NCBI GenBank assembly: GCA_963795825.1 | Contig: CAWCIW010000001.1 | Coordinates: 496,001 to 560,000 of the forward strand | Source: BOG-908 sp963795825 | GTDB taxonomy: Bacteria > Pseudomonadota > Alphaproteobacteria > Acetobacterales > Acetobacteraceae | Direction: 5' to 3' | Length of the DNA: 64,000 bases | Shown here: piece after piece, positions 29,185 to 38,150 of the stretch | Layout of the letters: each line of letters opens with the position of its first letter | Numbering within the stretch: the stretch's first letter is position 1 | Notes under the pieces: generated by a model | Databases searched by the model: none | Told to the model about the DNA's origin: nothing | Seen by the model: only the letters and a program-made list of their open reading frames with translations | Made by a program: the position numbers and the translations under genes

Positions 29185-30366
29185 ATGCCCGATTTCGATC
29201 CGATCCGCCTTTCCCGCATCACGTCCTGGATGGAGGATTGGGTCGTTTCGGGCCGCCTGGCCGGCCTCTCGGTGCTGGTGCAGCGCCACGGCGCGACCGC
29301 GTATCACCACTGTGCCGGAATGGCGGATCGCGAACGCGGCCTCGCCATGGCGCCCGATACCGTGGTGCGCATCTATTCGATGACCAAGCCGCTGACCTCT
29401 GTGGCGCTTATGATGTTGTACGAGCAGGGCCGTTTCCAGCTCGATGACCCGATCGCCCGCATGCTGCCGTGCTTTGCGAACATGATGGTGTATGCGGGGG
29501 AAAACCGCGATCCCGTGCCGGCGGACCGGCAGATCACCTATCGCGATCTGCTCACCCACACGTCCGGCCTCACCTACGGGTTCATGAACGCGACGCCGGT
29601 GGATGCGATGTATCGCGCGGCCGGCGTCGATTTCCAGACATCGCCGGCGGCGCTGGGCGATGTGGTGGAACTGGCTGCCACGATGCCGCTGCTGGCGCAG
29701 CCGGGCACGCGGTGGAATTACAGCATCGGCACCGACATCGCGGGCCATCTGGTGGCGCTGCACAGCGGCCAGCCGTTCGACGTTTTCCTGGCCGAGAACG
29801 TGCTGATCCCGCTCGGCATGACCGACACCGGATTCCACGTGACCGACGCGCAGCGTCCGCGCTTCGCCGCAAATTACGGCCGCGGCGAGGACGGGCGCGC
29901 CGTGCTGTCGGACGATCCCGCGACGAGCCGGTTCCTGGCGCCGCGTCTGGCATCCGGCGGCGGCGGACTTGTCGGCACAGCGCCGGATTACATGCGGTTC
30001 TGCCGCTTCCTGCTGGGACGCGGCGAACTGGACGGCACGCGCCTGCTCGGCCGCAAGACATTGGCGCTGATGATGAGCAATCACCTCGACGGCGACATGG
30101 CCGCGATGGGCCAGGCGCGCTTCAGCGAGAGCACCTATACCGGCATCGGGTTCGGGCTGGGATTTTCGGTGATGCTCGATCCGGCGCGCGCGCAGATCGT
30201 GGGCACGCCGGGCGAATGCGCCTGGGGCGGGGCGGCGAGCACAGCGTTCTGGGTCGATCCTGTGGAGGATTTGGCTGTCGTGTTTCTTACGCAGTTGGCG
30301 CCTTCGAGCACCTATCCGGTTCGGCGGGAGTTGCGGGTGCTGACCTATGCTGCTTTGGGGGATTGA
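29185..30366 (+). CDS. beta-lactamase-fold serine hydrolase (class C/EstB type)
   Basis: Protein of 393 residues in the serine-hydrolase family that includes class C beta-lactamases, esterases and DD-peptidases. The active Ser-Lys pair is in YSMTKPLTSVAL (SxxK, about residue 74). The conserved Tyr motif is in RWNYSIGTDIAGHL, and LTHTSGLTYGF and GLGFSVMLDPARAQ are typical of the EstB branch. No signal peptide is visible, so an esterase acting in the cytoplasm is more likely than antibiotic resistance. The gene is alone between the ferritin-like gene and the DUF817 gene. Confidence 0.9.
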   Translation: MPDFDPIRLSRITSWMEDWVVSGRLAGLSVLVQRHGATAYHHCAGMADRERGLAMAPDTVVRIYSMTKPLTSVALMMLYEQGRFQLDDPIARMLPCFANMMVYAGENRDPVPADRQITYRDLLTHTSGLTYGFMNATPVDAMYRAAGVDFQTSPAALGDVVELAATMPLLAQPGTRWNYSIGTDIAGHLVALHSGQPFDVFLAENVLIPLGMTDTGFHVTDAQRPRFAANYGRGEDGRAVLSDDPATSRFLAPRLASGGGGLVGTAPDYMRFCRFLLGRGELDGTRLLGRKTLALMMSNHLDGDMAAMGQARFSESTYTGIGFGLGFSVMLDPARAQIVGTPGECAWGGAASTAFWVDPVEDLAVVFLTQLAPSSTYPVRRELRVLTYAALGD

Positions 30367-30433
30367 GGCGGGCGAAGGCCAAGGGCTCTGCCCCTGGACC
30401 CCGTTGGGGTTGGAAACCCCAAACCCCCTGATG
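30367..30433. repeat. GC-rich inverted repeat after the serine hydrolase gene
   Basis: A short region with GGCCAAGGGCTCTGCCCC, followed by the imperfect inverted repeat TTGGGGTT-GG-AAACCCCAA. It lies between the hydrolase stop and the TTG start of the DUF817 gene. It resembles a GC-rich intergenic repeat common in alphaproteobacterial genomes and could act as a terminator. It is unrelated to the AT-rich hairpin family. Confidence 0.5.
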
Positions 30434-30435
30434 TT

Positions 30436-31692
30436 TTGAGCGAGGCTTGGCGCTGGCCTGCACTTGCGCCATTCATTGCTTGGGACGCGCGGTTCGGCGA
30501 ACGCATGCAGCGGCGCGGCGCGGCCGGCACCTTCGCCTACGAATTCTTGCGATTTGGCATCAAGCAAGGCTGGGCCTGCCTGTTCGGCGGCCTGCTGCTG
30601 AGCCTGATCATCACCACCCATTTCGTCTGGCCGCACAACGCCGATCTGCCGCGATATGACGGCCTGGTTCTCGCATGCCTGGTGCTGCAGGCCGGTCTGC
30701 TGATCTTCGGCCTCGAAACGCTCGAGGAAGCCCGCGTCATCCTCGCGTTCCACCTCACCGGCACGATAATGGAGATCTTCAAAACCGCTGTCGGGTCCTG
30801 GCATTATCCCGAAGCCAGCTATCTCCGCATCGGCGGCGTGCCGCTCTTTTCAGGGTTCATGTACGCCGCTGTCGGCAGCTACATAACGCGCGCCTGGCGG
30901 TTGTTCGATTTCCGCTTCGTGCGCCATCCGTCCCGCCAGGCGCTCGTCCTCCTGTCCACCGGCATCTACGCAAATTTCTTCATCGACCACTGGGGCGTGG
31001 ATCTGCGCGCGCCGCTGATTCTGGCGGCGATGATCATGTTCGGTCGCACGACGATCTACTTCAAAGTCTGGCGGCAACACCGCCGGATGCCGCTGCTCGT
31101 CGGGTTCTTTCTCGTGTCGCTGTTCATCTGGTTTGCCGAAAACATCGGCACCTTCATGGGGGCCTGGCTGTATCCAAGCCAGATAAAAGGCTGGGCAATG
31201 GTGTCGCCGGCAAAGCTCACCTCCTGGTTCCTGTTGATGCTCATTTCCTACACGCTGGTCGCGTTGGCCGTTCTGCCCCGGTCCATCGGCGCGCCGGCCG
31301 GCCCTGCTGGGCCGAGAAGATTGCGCTATCTCGCGGCATCGGTGCTGGTGATCGTCACCGGCCTGGTGTGGTGCCTGGCGCCGCTGGGATTGCCGCGTGG
31401 CTGGCTCCATTACGGCGGATCATTCCTGTGGGGCATGATGGTGCTTTTGCTGGTCCAGGCGTGCCGGCCTCGCGCTACTCCGGCTTGGCTTGGTGTTGTC
31501 GCGGCCTGCATCGTTGCGATTTGTGTGGAGCTGCTGCGCCTCTTGCATTTTCCCGCGTTGGACGCGTTTCGGCTGACGTTTGCCGGCGGGTTGCTGCTTG
31601 GCCGTATCTTCAATCCGATGAATGTGGTCGCCTATGCGGCGGGTATCGGGGCTGCTTGGCCGGTTGCGTATTTGCTGGATCGTGGCCGGTAG
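30436..31692 (+). CDS. DUF817-DUF2809 fusion membrane protein
   Basis: 418-residue polytopic membrane protein. Residues 1-~285 match DUF817 (YoaT-like): EFLRFGIKQGWACLFGGLLL, ETLEEARVILAFHLTGTIME, KTAVGSWHYPEASYLRIGGV, WFAENIGTFMGAWLYPSQIK. The last ~125 residues (GSFLWGMMVLLLVQACRP, LLRLLHFPALDAFRLTFAGG, LGRIFNPMNVVAYAAGIGAA) match DUF2809. Each is usually a separate protein. The junction is continuous, with no sign of a frameshift. Function of both domains is unknown. The start is a TTG at 30436, chosen because the family's N-terminal PFIxWDxRFGERM stretch lies before the first ATG at 30508. Confidence 0.82.
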   Translation: MSEAWRWPALAPFIAWDARFGERMQRRGAAGTFAYEFLRFGIKQGWACLFGGLLLSLIITTHFVWPHNADLPRYDGLVLACLVLQAGLLIFGLETLEEARVILAFHLTGTIMEIFKTAVGSWHYPEASYLRIGGVPLFSGFMYAAVGSYITRAWRLFDFRFVRHPSRQALVLLSTGIYANFFIDHWGVDLRAPLILAAMIMFGRTTIYFKVWRQHRRMPLLVGFFLVSLFIWFAENIGTFMGAWLYPSQIKGWAMVSPAKLTSWFLLMLISYTLVALAVLPRSIGAPAGPAGPRRLRYLAASVLVIVTGLVWCLAPLGLPRGWLHYGGSFLWGMMVLLLVQACRPRATPAWLGVVAACIVAICVELLRLLHFPALDAFRLTFAGGLLLGRIFNPMNVVAYAAGIGAAWPVAYLLDRGR

Positions 31693-31704
31693 TCGTTGGG
31701 GAAC

Positions 31705-31790
31705 AGGCAAGCAAGTAGTCCTTTTTCGAGAAAAAGGACTGCTTTCTTGCTTGCCTGGATGCGTCAATATCTATCGGGGTTGGTATCGCC
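31705..31790. repeat. minimal palindromic hairpin element with outer flank, copy H
   Basis: AGGCAAGCAAGTAG, the hairpin GTCCTTTTTC-GA-GAAAAAGGAC, then CTGCTTTCTTGCTTGCC, without internal block or core. On the right comes the outer flank GATGCGTCAA...GGGGTTGGTAT found in full copies. It is located between convergent genes (DUF817 fusion and ATP-grasp), exactly as copy B. Confidence 0.85.
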
Positions 31791-31803
31791 CTCGCGGCAG
31801 CTG

Positions 31804-32832
31804 CTAGTTCGAGGGCGGGTAGCGGCCGATCAGGCGTTGCTGCCTGATCCAGGCGCGTGCGAGCGGGATCACGCCGGCCGGGCGGCCGCCGTGCATACGC
31901 CAGCGTTGGGCAAGGGCGAACAGCATGGCCTGTTTCTGCAGCACGCCGGCAAACGCCTCCAACAGGCTTTTCGCGGGATCCCAGTTCTCGATCGCTTCGG
32001 AGCCGGCGCCGTTCACCTCGATGATGTGGAAATCGCCGGCCTGCAGGTCCGTCTCGGAGCCGAATTTCACGTCGAAGCGGCCGAAATTGAAGCCCACCAT
32101 CGTGCGCGCCACCGCATCGATACGCGCCGACAGCGCCGGGCCCATCAGCCGTGCCCCATCCTCGTATCGCCCGCCGACCCGCAGCGAGGCAACCGCGGCG
32201 AGCAGGACGATTTCGCCGGCGTCCGGAACCCGCGACGTGTCGATACCGTCGAGGGAGCGGCCGGCAAGTCGCGGATCCTGCGCCGCCAGGCGGCCTACGC
32301 TGCGCACGCCGTCGCCCCTGACTTGCGGCTGGTGGCGCAGGGCGATCGCCACGATGCAGCCTGAAGCAGCGCCGGGCTCTCGCGTGTAGAACAACCCTGC
32401 CTCGCCGGGGCCCGCCAGCAATTCCTGCAGCAGGTAGCTGGCTGTTGCCGGAAAGGCCGCGTCGTATCGGGCCAGCTCGGTCGCGTTGTCGATGCGCCGC
32501 ACGCCGTATCCGCACCAGCCGATGTCCGGTTTGGCGATCAGGGGAAACGGCAAACCTGCTGCGCGCCGAACGGCATCCGCATCGTCGCCCGGCGTGACGA
32601 TCGCGGTATGGGCAACCCAGCGCGAGAATGCCGGGCCGATGAGCGCGAGACAGGCGTGTTTCGATTCGCCGGCGAGCCCGCCGGTTTCGATGGCGGGATT
32701 TACCGCAGAGGGGAGCGTTAGGCTGCGATATCGAAAGCCGAGCCAGAACCAGTGTACCACGAGCGGGACACAGAGAAGCCATTTCGGCAGGCGTTCGATG
32801 GCACCTTTGCGCAGGGCGCGGTGATGTTCCAC
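31804..32832 (-). CDS. ATP-grasp domain protein (D-Ala-D-Ala ligase-like)
   Basis: 342-residue enzyme of the ATP-grasp superfamily, which forms an amide or similar bond through an acyl-phosphate. Recognisable parts are the nucleotide-binding FPLIAKPDIGWCGYGVR, the LQELLAGPGEAGLFYTR strand pair and the Mg-binding FDVKFGSETDLQAGDFHIIE VNGAGSEAI region. The N-terminal 70 residues include a hydrophobic LLCVPLVVHWFWLGFRY that might associate with the membrane. The substrate is unknown. It starts with GTG at 32832. The neighbouring glycosyltransferase and amidotransferase genes suggest a role in surface polymer or exported-protein metabolism (inference). Confidence 0.82.
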   Translation of the reverse strand: MEHHRALRKGAIERLPKWLLCVPLVVHWFWLGFRYRSLTLPSAVNPAIETGGLAGESKHACLALIGPAFSRWVAHTAIVTPGDDADAVRRAAGLPFPLIAKPDIGWCGYGVRRIDNATELARYDAAFPATASYLLQELLAGPGEAGLFYTREPGAASGCIVAIALRHQPQVRGDGVRSVGRLAAQDPRLAGRSLDGIDTSRVPDAGEIVLLAAVASLRVGGRYEDGARLMGPALSARIDAVARTMVGFNFGRFDVKFGSETDLQAGDFHIIEVNGAGSEAIENWDPAKSLLEAFAGVLQKQAMLFALAQRWRMHGGRPAGVIPLARAWIRQQRLIGRYPPSN

Positions 32833-32857
32833 GTGGCTCCAGGGGTGTTGCGGGACG

Positions 32858-33079
32858 TCAAGAAAGGAAGGCCTTCTTTTTCGAGAAAAAGAAGCAAAAA
32901 GCTTTTGCTATGACGCCTGCACGGAGAGTTACCGCAATCCGCAATCGCACAGGCTTGCAGGACGAAGGTAGGCGTCGATGCAGGCGTCGGAGCAAAAGCT
33001 TTTTGGTCCTTTTTCTCGAAAAAGGACTGCTTTCTTGCTTGCTGCCGACGAGTCAGTCCCAAGGCGGGTCGGTATAAGC
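32858..33079. repeat. full-length nested hairpin element, copy I
   Basis: Strong part 32858-33044. Left arm CTTC/GAAG class, right arm GTCC/GGAC class. The core begins ATGACGCCTGCACGG and ends GCAGGCGTCGG. The right outer flank (GACGAGTCAG...CGGGTCGGTATAAG) is translated: the last residues of the glycosyltransferase, AYTDPPWD and its TGA at 33053-33055, are read from it on the minus strand. Confidence 0.88.
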
Positions 33080-34144
33080 CAATCCCAGCACTTGCGCCCA
33101 TTCGGCAAACATCCGCGCCTCACCATACGCGGCCTGCGCGCGCGCCGCATTCGCCGCGCCGATCGCCGCGCGGTCCGCGGACAGCATGGCAGCCAGCCCC
33201 GCCGCGAATGCGGCATCGTCCAGGCCCGTCACGAACGGCGCGTTCGCGGCGGCCAGCATCGCGCGCACGTCACCCACATCGGTGCATACTGCCGGCAGGC
33301 CGGTCGCCATCGCTTCCAGCAGGGACAACGGCATCTGCTCGGTATCCGACGACAGCGCGAACACGTCGAAGCCCGCGAGCCATCGTTCGGAGACCGTGCT
33401 GTGACCGGCGAAATGCGTGTCCTGCGTGATGCCCAGCGTCGCGGCCAAAATCTCGAGGCCGGCGCGCTCCGGTCCGTCGCCCACGATCACCAGCCGGGCG
33501 GGGCGCGCGGCGCGCACGGCGGCAAAGGCGCGCAGCAGGCGGCCGATGTTCTTCTCCGGACGCAAGGCGGCGATAGTGCCGATCACCGGGCCTTCGCCTT
33601 GCGGCATGGGCATTGCGGCAGCGCCGGAGAAGCGGGCCAGGTCGATGCCGTTGGCGATCACGTGCAGCACGCGCGTTGGCAGCCGCCATTGCGTGCGCGC
33701 GAGATGGGCCAGCGTTTGCGACGGCAGGATCACCGCGCTGCGGCGGAGCACCAGGCGGCGGGTCAGCACGCGGCGCGGTATCTGCGCACTGCGTTCCTCC
33801 GGGCCGAAACCGTCTTCAGAATGCACGTGGCGCAGGCCGGCGAGTTTTGCGCCGATCGCCCATTCTATCGCGCCCCAGTTGCTGGTGATCACGCAATCGG
33901 GCTTGGCGCGCAGGAGGAATTGCCTGGCGTGTTGGACGGCGGCGATCATGCGGCCTTGCGGATGGCCGGAGATTGGCAGCGTCACGTCTAAGCGTGGGTC
34001 GAGTTTTTCGGCGCAGGCGGTGTCGCCGTTGAGCGACACTATGGTGTGGCGGCAGGTGGGACCTAGATGATTGGCGAGGGCGGCGAAGCGGACCTGGGCG
34101 CCGCCTACGCCGAAGCCTGGGAAGACCCAGAGGAGGTTAGGCAA
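33053..34144 (-). CDS. family 4 glycosyltransferase
   Basis: GT-B retaining glycosyltransferase of about 363 residues. The N-terminal acceptor domain has WVFPGFGVGGAQVRFAALAN. The C-terminal donor domain has IGTIAALRPEKNIGRLLRAF, RLVIVGDGPERAGLE and the family motif SSDTEQMPLSLLEAMATGLP. It likely builds an extracellular or cell-envelope polysaccharide. No ATG exists near the N-terminus outside the hairpin arm. I propose TTG at 34144, preceded at 11 nt by the GAAGG of hairpin copy J; TTG at 34153 also fits. The C-terminus is encoded by the flank of copy I, so both gene ends are made of element sequence. Confidence 0.88.
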   Translation of the reverse strand: MPNLLWVFPGFGVGGAQVRFAALANHLGPTCRHTIVSLNGDTACAEKLDPRLDVTLPISGHPQGRMIAAVQHARQFLLRAKPDCVITSNWGAIEWAIGAKLAGLRHVHSEDGFGPEERSAQIPRRVLTRRLVLRRSAVILPSQTLAHLARTQWRLPTRVLHVIANGIDLARFSGAAAMPMPQGEGPVIGTIAALRPEKNIGRLLRAFAAVRAARPARLVIVGDGPERAGLEILAATLGITQDTHFAGHSTVSERWLAGFDVFALSSDTEQMPLSLLEAMATGLPAVCTDVGDVRAMLAAANAPFVTGLDDAAFAAGLAAMLSADRAAIGAANAARAQAAYGEARMFAEWAQVLGLAYTDPPWD

Positions 34145-34279
34145 GGGAGGCAAGGCCTTCTTTTTCGAGAAAAAGAAGCAAAAAGCTTTTGCTCCCTGTC
34201 GGGTGTTGGGGAAGTTCTCCCCGACAGGGACCAAAAGTCTTTTGCTTCTTTTCTTCAGAAAAGAAGGCCTTGCTTCCTA
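34139..34279. repeat. nested hairpin element with short core, copy J
   Basis: Both arms are CTTC/GAAG class. The short palindromic core (CCCTGTCGGG...CCCCGACAGGG) resembles copy E. It lies between the glycosyltransferase and asparagine synthetase genes. The synthetase stop (34277-34279) lies in the right arm and the probable glycosyltransferase start lies in the left arm. Confidence 0.87.
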
Positions 34280-36154
34280 CAGACACGCCAGGAACCCCTC
34301 AAACGCCAGAAGCAGCCAGATAATCTGCGCATGATCCCGCGTGCCGGATTCATGCGCATCCAGCAGCCGGGAGATCGCCGCCCCGTCGAACAGTCCGCTT
34401 TCCAACATTACGGGCCCCAAAACCAGCCCGCGCACCCGGGCCATCTGTGCGCGGAACAGCGGCGCCAGGTCGCTCGTGAAGCCCTGCTTCGGGCGGTAGA
34501 GTATATCGTGTGGCAGCAGCGGCTCGAGCGCCTGTTTCAGGATGTGCTTGCCGCCGCCTGCGCCGATCTTCAGCCCGGCCGGCAGCCGCAGCCCCCAGCT
34601 CAGGAAGTCATGGTCCAGGAAGGGGGCGCGGACCTCGAGCGACGAGGCCATGCTGGCGCGGTCCACCTTGGTCAGGATATCGCCGGGCAGCCAGGTCGCG
34701 AGATCGGTGAGCTGGGCCTGCAGCAGCGGGTCTGCGTCGTGGGCCGCGTCCATCACCGCGCGGACCGGCGCGTACGGGTCGTGGCCGGCGATCTGGGCGC
34801 GCAAAGCCGGGCTGAAGAGGGCGTGGCGTTCGGCGGCGTGGGTGCGGGTGATGGTGCGGGCGTAGCCGAGGGCGGCGTCGAGGCTCAGCTCGGTCAGGGT
34901 GGTTTTGGCGCGCAGGAAGCGGGGGGCGCGGTCCAGTTTGGGGTAGAGCGCGGCCAGCGTGCCGATCGCATGGCGGCGCACGCCGGCGGGGAGGTATTGG
35001 CGGACGCTGCTGACCAGGCCGTGCCAGCGGTAGCGCCGGTAGCCGCCGAACACCTCGTCGCCGCCGTCGCCGGACAGGGCCACGGTGGCGTGCTGGCGGG
35101 CCAGGCGGCACACGGTCATTGTTGGGACGGCCGAGCTGTCGCCGAACGGCTCGCCGAATACGCGCGCCTGGATCCGGGCGGCGGCGATCATGTCGGTGGC
35201 GGCGGCGCGGTCGTTGTGCTGCGTGGTGGCGTAGCGTTCGGCGACCTGGGCGGCGAAGGGGGTTTCGTCCTCGGCGCCGTCGAAGCCTACGGTGAAGGTG
35301 TCGAGCTTGGCGGTGCGCTGGGCGGCCGCGGTGGCGACCACCGCGCTGCTGTCCACGCCGCCGGAGAGGAAGGCGCCCAGGGGGACGTCGGCGACCAGGC
35401 AGGCGCCGACCGCGCGGGTGAGTTTTTCGCGTAGTAGGGGGGCGGCGTCGGCTTCGGTGGTGGGTTCGGTGCGGTCGGGCGGCGCCCAGTAGCGGGCGAT
35501 CTGCGGGCCACGTCCGCTGGAGTCGATCAGCAAAGTGTGGCCGGCGGGGAGTTTTGAGATGCCGTCGAAGATGGTGTCCGGCTCGGGGACGTAGCCGTAG
35601 GCGAAGAAGTCGTCCACCGCTTGCGGGCGCAGTTTGCGCGGCGTGCCGGGATATGCGGCGAGGGCTGCTATTTCCGAGCCGAAGACGAACGTGCCGTCTC
35701 TATAAGAGTAGTAGAAGGGTTTCTCACCCATCCGGTCGCGTGCGCAGAACAGGATTTTTTTGTTGCTGTCCCACAGTGCGAAGGCGAACTGGCCGGAAAG
35801 TCTGGTTACGCACGCCGCGCCCCAGCTCTCCCAGGCATGCACGATGGCTTCGGTGTCGCATCTGTTCTGAAAGACATGCCCGTCCTCTTCCAGCGTGTTG
35901 CGGAGCGTCTCGAAATTGAATATTTCGCCGTTGAAGACGATGGCCACCGTCTGGTCTTCATTGAACATTGGTTGCTGGCCACCCGCCGGATCGATGATCG
36001 CCAGGCGGCGATGGCCGAATGCCAAGCCCGGCGCATGATAGAATCCTTCGCCGTCAGGCCCGCGATGGCTGATCGCGTCGGTCATCCGCTTGATCAACGC
36101 CGGTTGCGGGCTGTCGTCCCGGTCAGCTCGAAACACGCCGGCTATTCCGCACAT
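34277..36154 (-). CDS. asnB: asparagine synthetase (glutamine-hydrolyzing)
   Basis: 625-residue class II amidotransferase. The N-terminal glutaminase has Cys2 (MCGIAGVFRA), ISHRGPDGEGFY, HRRLAIID and VFNGEIFNFETLR. The C-terminal ATP-pyrophosphatase domain has the PP-loop GAFLSGGVDSSAVVA, ALSGDGGDEVFGGYRRY and ILTKVDRASMASSLEVRAPF. It converts aspartate to asparagine, or amidates another carboxylate. Length and the link with a PEP-CTERM gene fit the AsnB-like enzymes often found in exosortase/exopolysaccharide regions, so the true substrate may be a polymer precursor. The start is fixed by Cys2. Confidence 0.92.
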   Translation of the reverse strand: MCGIAGVFRADRDDSPQPALIKRMTDAISHRGPDGEGFYHAPGLAFGHRRLAIIDPAGGQQPMFNEDQTVAIVFNGEIFNFETLRNTLEEDGHVFQNRCDTEAIVHAWESWGAACVTRLSGQFAFALWDSNKKILFCARDRMGEKPFYYSYRDGTFVFGSEIAALAAYPGTPRKLRPQAVDDFFAYGYVPEPDTIFDGISKLPAGHTLLIDSSGRGPQIARYWAPPDRTEPTTEADAAPLLREKLTRAVGACLVADVPLGAFLSGGVDSSAVVATAAAQRTAKLDTFTVGFDGAEDETPFAAQVAERYATTQHNDRAAATDMIAAARIQARVFGEPFGDSSAVPTMTVCRLARQHATVALSGDGGDEVFGGYRRYRWHGLVSSVRQYLPAGVRRHAIGTLAALYPKLDRAPRFLRAKTTLTELSLDAALGYARTITRTHAAERHALFSPALRAQIAGHDPYAPVRAVMDAAHDADPLLQAQLTDLATWLPGDILTKVDRASMASSLEVRAPFLDHDFLSWGLRLPAGLKIGAGGGKHILKQALEPLLPHDILYRPKQGFTSDLAPLFRAQMARVRGLVLGPVMLESGLFDGAAISRLLDAHESGTRDHAQIIWLLLAFEGFLACL

Positions 36155-36354
36155 GACGCTCGTTTCATCCCCGAAGATTCGAGCCTACCCTATGGCATAC
36201 TCGCCGAAGCAGAAACAGCCATGACCGAAATTGGTGTCAGGGCGGGTTTTTCTCTCTTTTTTTCGCCAGATTGTATGAAACAGGTTGCATTCACCGCGAT
36301 GCCCCGATATTGATCTCGTAACGACAGCACGCCGCCGTCTGGGGGTTTCACGCG

Positions 36355-37113
36355 ATGCACAACCGATTTGCCTTCGTTCTGGCGCTGAGCCCTTTCCTGT
36401 CGCTTGCGGCGGCTCATGCGGCGCCGGTCACCTTTGCGCAGGTAAACGACACGAATTCGAGCGACGGCATACAATTTACCAATAACGGTAATGGCACGGC
36501 CTTGCTGAACACGGATGTGGCCACCGGGGATCAGGTGACGTTTCAATACGAGAACGTCGCCGGGCTTCCGAGCTACCTTACGGGTGGCGTCTCCGCGATC
36601 GAGACCATCAACGGCGGCGCGGGTGTGACGACCAGTCTGGCTGCGGTGTCGTTCATGGGGGCCGATTTTCAGTCGATAAATGGCGCAATGACCATCAGCT
36701 ACATGCTGGCCGGCGCCGCTGCGGGTTCGAGGAATCTGCTCACCATCACGATCGTTCCAAATACCGGCAGCAGCGCCGGCTTCGCCTTCAATGGTTCTGA
36801 TGGCAGCACGGGGGCCTCTTCCAGCACGTCCAACACCGGCAGCCAGTCGGCCGGCTACACGGAAACCTTCACCTCGGATTTCCTGAAGTTCACCTCCGGC
36901 TCGACGATCACCGCCGGCTACGCCTTCTCGGCCCTGCTGCCCAACCTGGCGATCGCCGGCGACGGCCTGCTGGCCAGCTTCGGCGCCGACCTCACCGGCA
37001 CGTTCTCGTCTGATCCGCCGCCGCAATTCGTCCCCGAGCCGGGCTCGCTGGCGATCGTCGCCGCCGGGCTTGCCGGGCTAACCCTGCTGGGCTGGCGCCG
37101 CCGTTCAATCTGA
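36355..37113 (+). CDS. PEP-CTERM sorting domain protein
   Basis: 252-residue exported protein with a signal peptide (MHNRFAFVLALSPFLSLAAA, cleavage near AHA-AP). A Ser/Thr/Gly/Asn-rich beta-type body follows. The C-terminal PEP-CTERM signal is VPEPGSLAIVAAGLAGLTLL then GWRRRS, from about residue 226. Exosortase recognises this tail and processes the protein at the membrane. No exosortase gene is in this window. The body has no known domain. A 200-nt divergent region separates it from asnB. Confidence 0.92.
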   Translation: MHNRFAFVLALSPFLSLAAAHAAPVTFAQVNDTNSSDGIQFTNNGNGTALLNTDVATGDQVTFQYENVAGLPSYLTGGVSAIETINGGAGVTTSLAAVSFMGADFQSINGAMTISYMLAGAAAGSRNLLTITIVPNTGSSAGFAFNGSDGSTGASSSTSNTGSQSAGYTETFTSDFLKFTSGSTITAGYAFSALLPNLAIAGDGLLASFGADLTGTFSSDPPPQFVPEPGSLAIVAAGLAGLTLLGWRRRSI

Positions 37114-37127
37114 GGCACTCCTTAGGC

Positions 37128-38066
37128 GTGCTAAAACTTCACCGTCTTCTCTGGGTCGCAGCGCTGCTGGGCATGGCAACCTCCAGCTTTGCCGCATCGG
37201 CGCGGTCGCTAGAGGTGGGCGCGGGCAAGGCATACGCCATGCCGTCCGCCGCGGCAGCGGCGGCCGGCCCTGGTGATCACATCGACATTTATCCCGGCCA
37301 GTATTTCGACTGCGCGACCCTGGCCGCGCCCCGCCTGGTCGTAGAAGGTGTGGGCGATCCGGCGGCGGTGGTGCTCACCGACAAGACGTGCGGCGGCAAG
37401 GCCCTGCTCGTGGTGGACGGCGACGACATCACCATACGCAACCTCACGCTAACCCGTGCCCGGGTGCCGGATGGCAACGGTGCCGGCATACGCGCGGAAG
37501 GCGGCAACCTGACCGTCGATGGCGTGCATTTCATCAATAACCAGGACGGCATACTCACCAACGCCAATCCGGCGATGGTTCTGACCGTCCGCCACAGCCA
37601 GTTCACCAAGAACGGCGTCTGCCTGGAGGCGTGCAGCCACGCCATCTATGCCGGCAAGATCGCCAGCCTGGTGGTGCAGGACAGCGTGTTTCGCGACACG
37701 CGGCAGGGCCACGACATCAAGTCGCGCGCCCTGCGCACCGAGGTGACTGGCTGCGACATACAGGACGGCCCCGACGGCACGGCGAGCTACCTGATCGAGG
37801 CGCCGAACGGCGGCGCGGTGATCGTGCGCGACAACACGCTCGAAAAGGGGCCGATGTCCGGCAACCACACGGCGGCGATCTCGATCGGCGCCGAGGGCGT
37901 GGACCAGCCGACGCCGGAGATCACGGTGGTGCACAACCACATGACGAACGATGGCAATTACCGCACCGCGCTGGTCAACAACATGACCGCGACGGAGGCC
38001 AAGCTGAGCGGCAACACCTTGTCGGGCGCCGTGGAGCCCCTGCGCGGCGACGGCAGCAGCCAGTAG
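37128..38066 (+). CDS. exported right-handed beta-helix protein
   Basis: Protein of 312 residues. An N-terminal signal (LLWVAALLGMATSSFAAS) is followed by imperfect beta-helix coils: LLVVDGDDITIRNLTLTRAR, LTVDGVHFINNQDGILTN, LVVQDSVFRDTRQGHDIKSR, VIVRDNTLEKGP. The pattern is that of parallel beta-helix proteins such as polysaccharide lyases, but no catalytic signature could be assigned. A GTG start at 37128 is chosen to keep the signal peptide. The gene begins 14 nt after the PEP-CTERM gene, so the two are probably coexpressed. Confidence 0.82.
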   Translation: MLKLHRLLWVAALLGMATSSFAASARSLEVGAGKAYAMPSAAAAAAGPGDHIDIYPGQYFDCATLAAPRLVVEGVGDPAAVVLTDKTCGGKALLVVDGDDITIRNLTLTRARVPDGNGAGIRAEGGNLTVDGVHFINNQDGILTNANPAMVLTVRHSQFTKNGVCLEACSHAIYAGKIASLVVQDSVFRDTRQGHDIKSRALRTEVTGCDIQDGPDGTASYLIEAPNGGAVIVRDNTLEKGPMSGNHTAAISIGAEGVDQPTPEITVVHNHMTNDGNYRTALVNNMTATEAKLSGNTLSGAVEPLRGDGSSQ

Positions 38067-38150
38067 CCCGTCGCGCGCGCAGCCGGCGAGCCGCCGGCCG
38101 GGCGCCAGAGTTCATCGCATCGTTCGCTTAACCCCGTAGAGCCCGGAACA

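Noticed and set aside
29185..30366. Class C beta-lactamase resistance gene
   Set aside because: It has the fold and SxxK motif, but no signal peptide and closer resemblance to EstB-type esterases.
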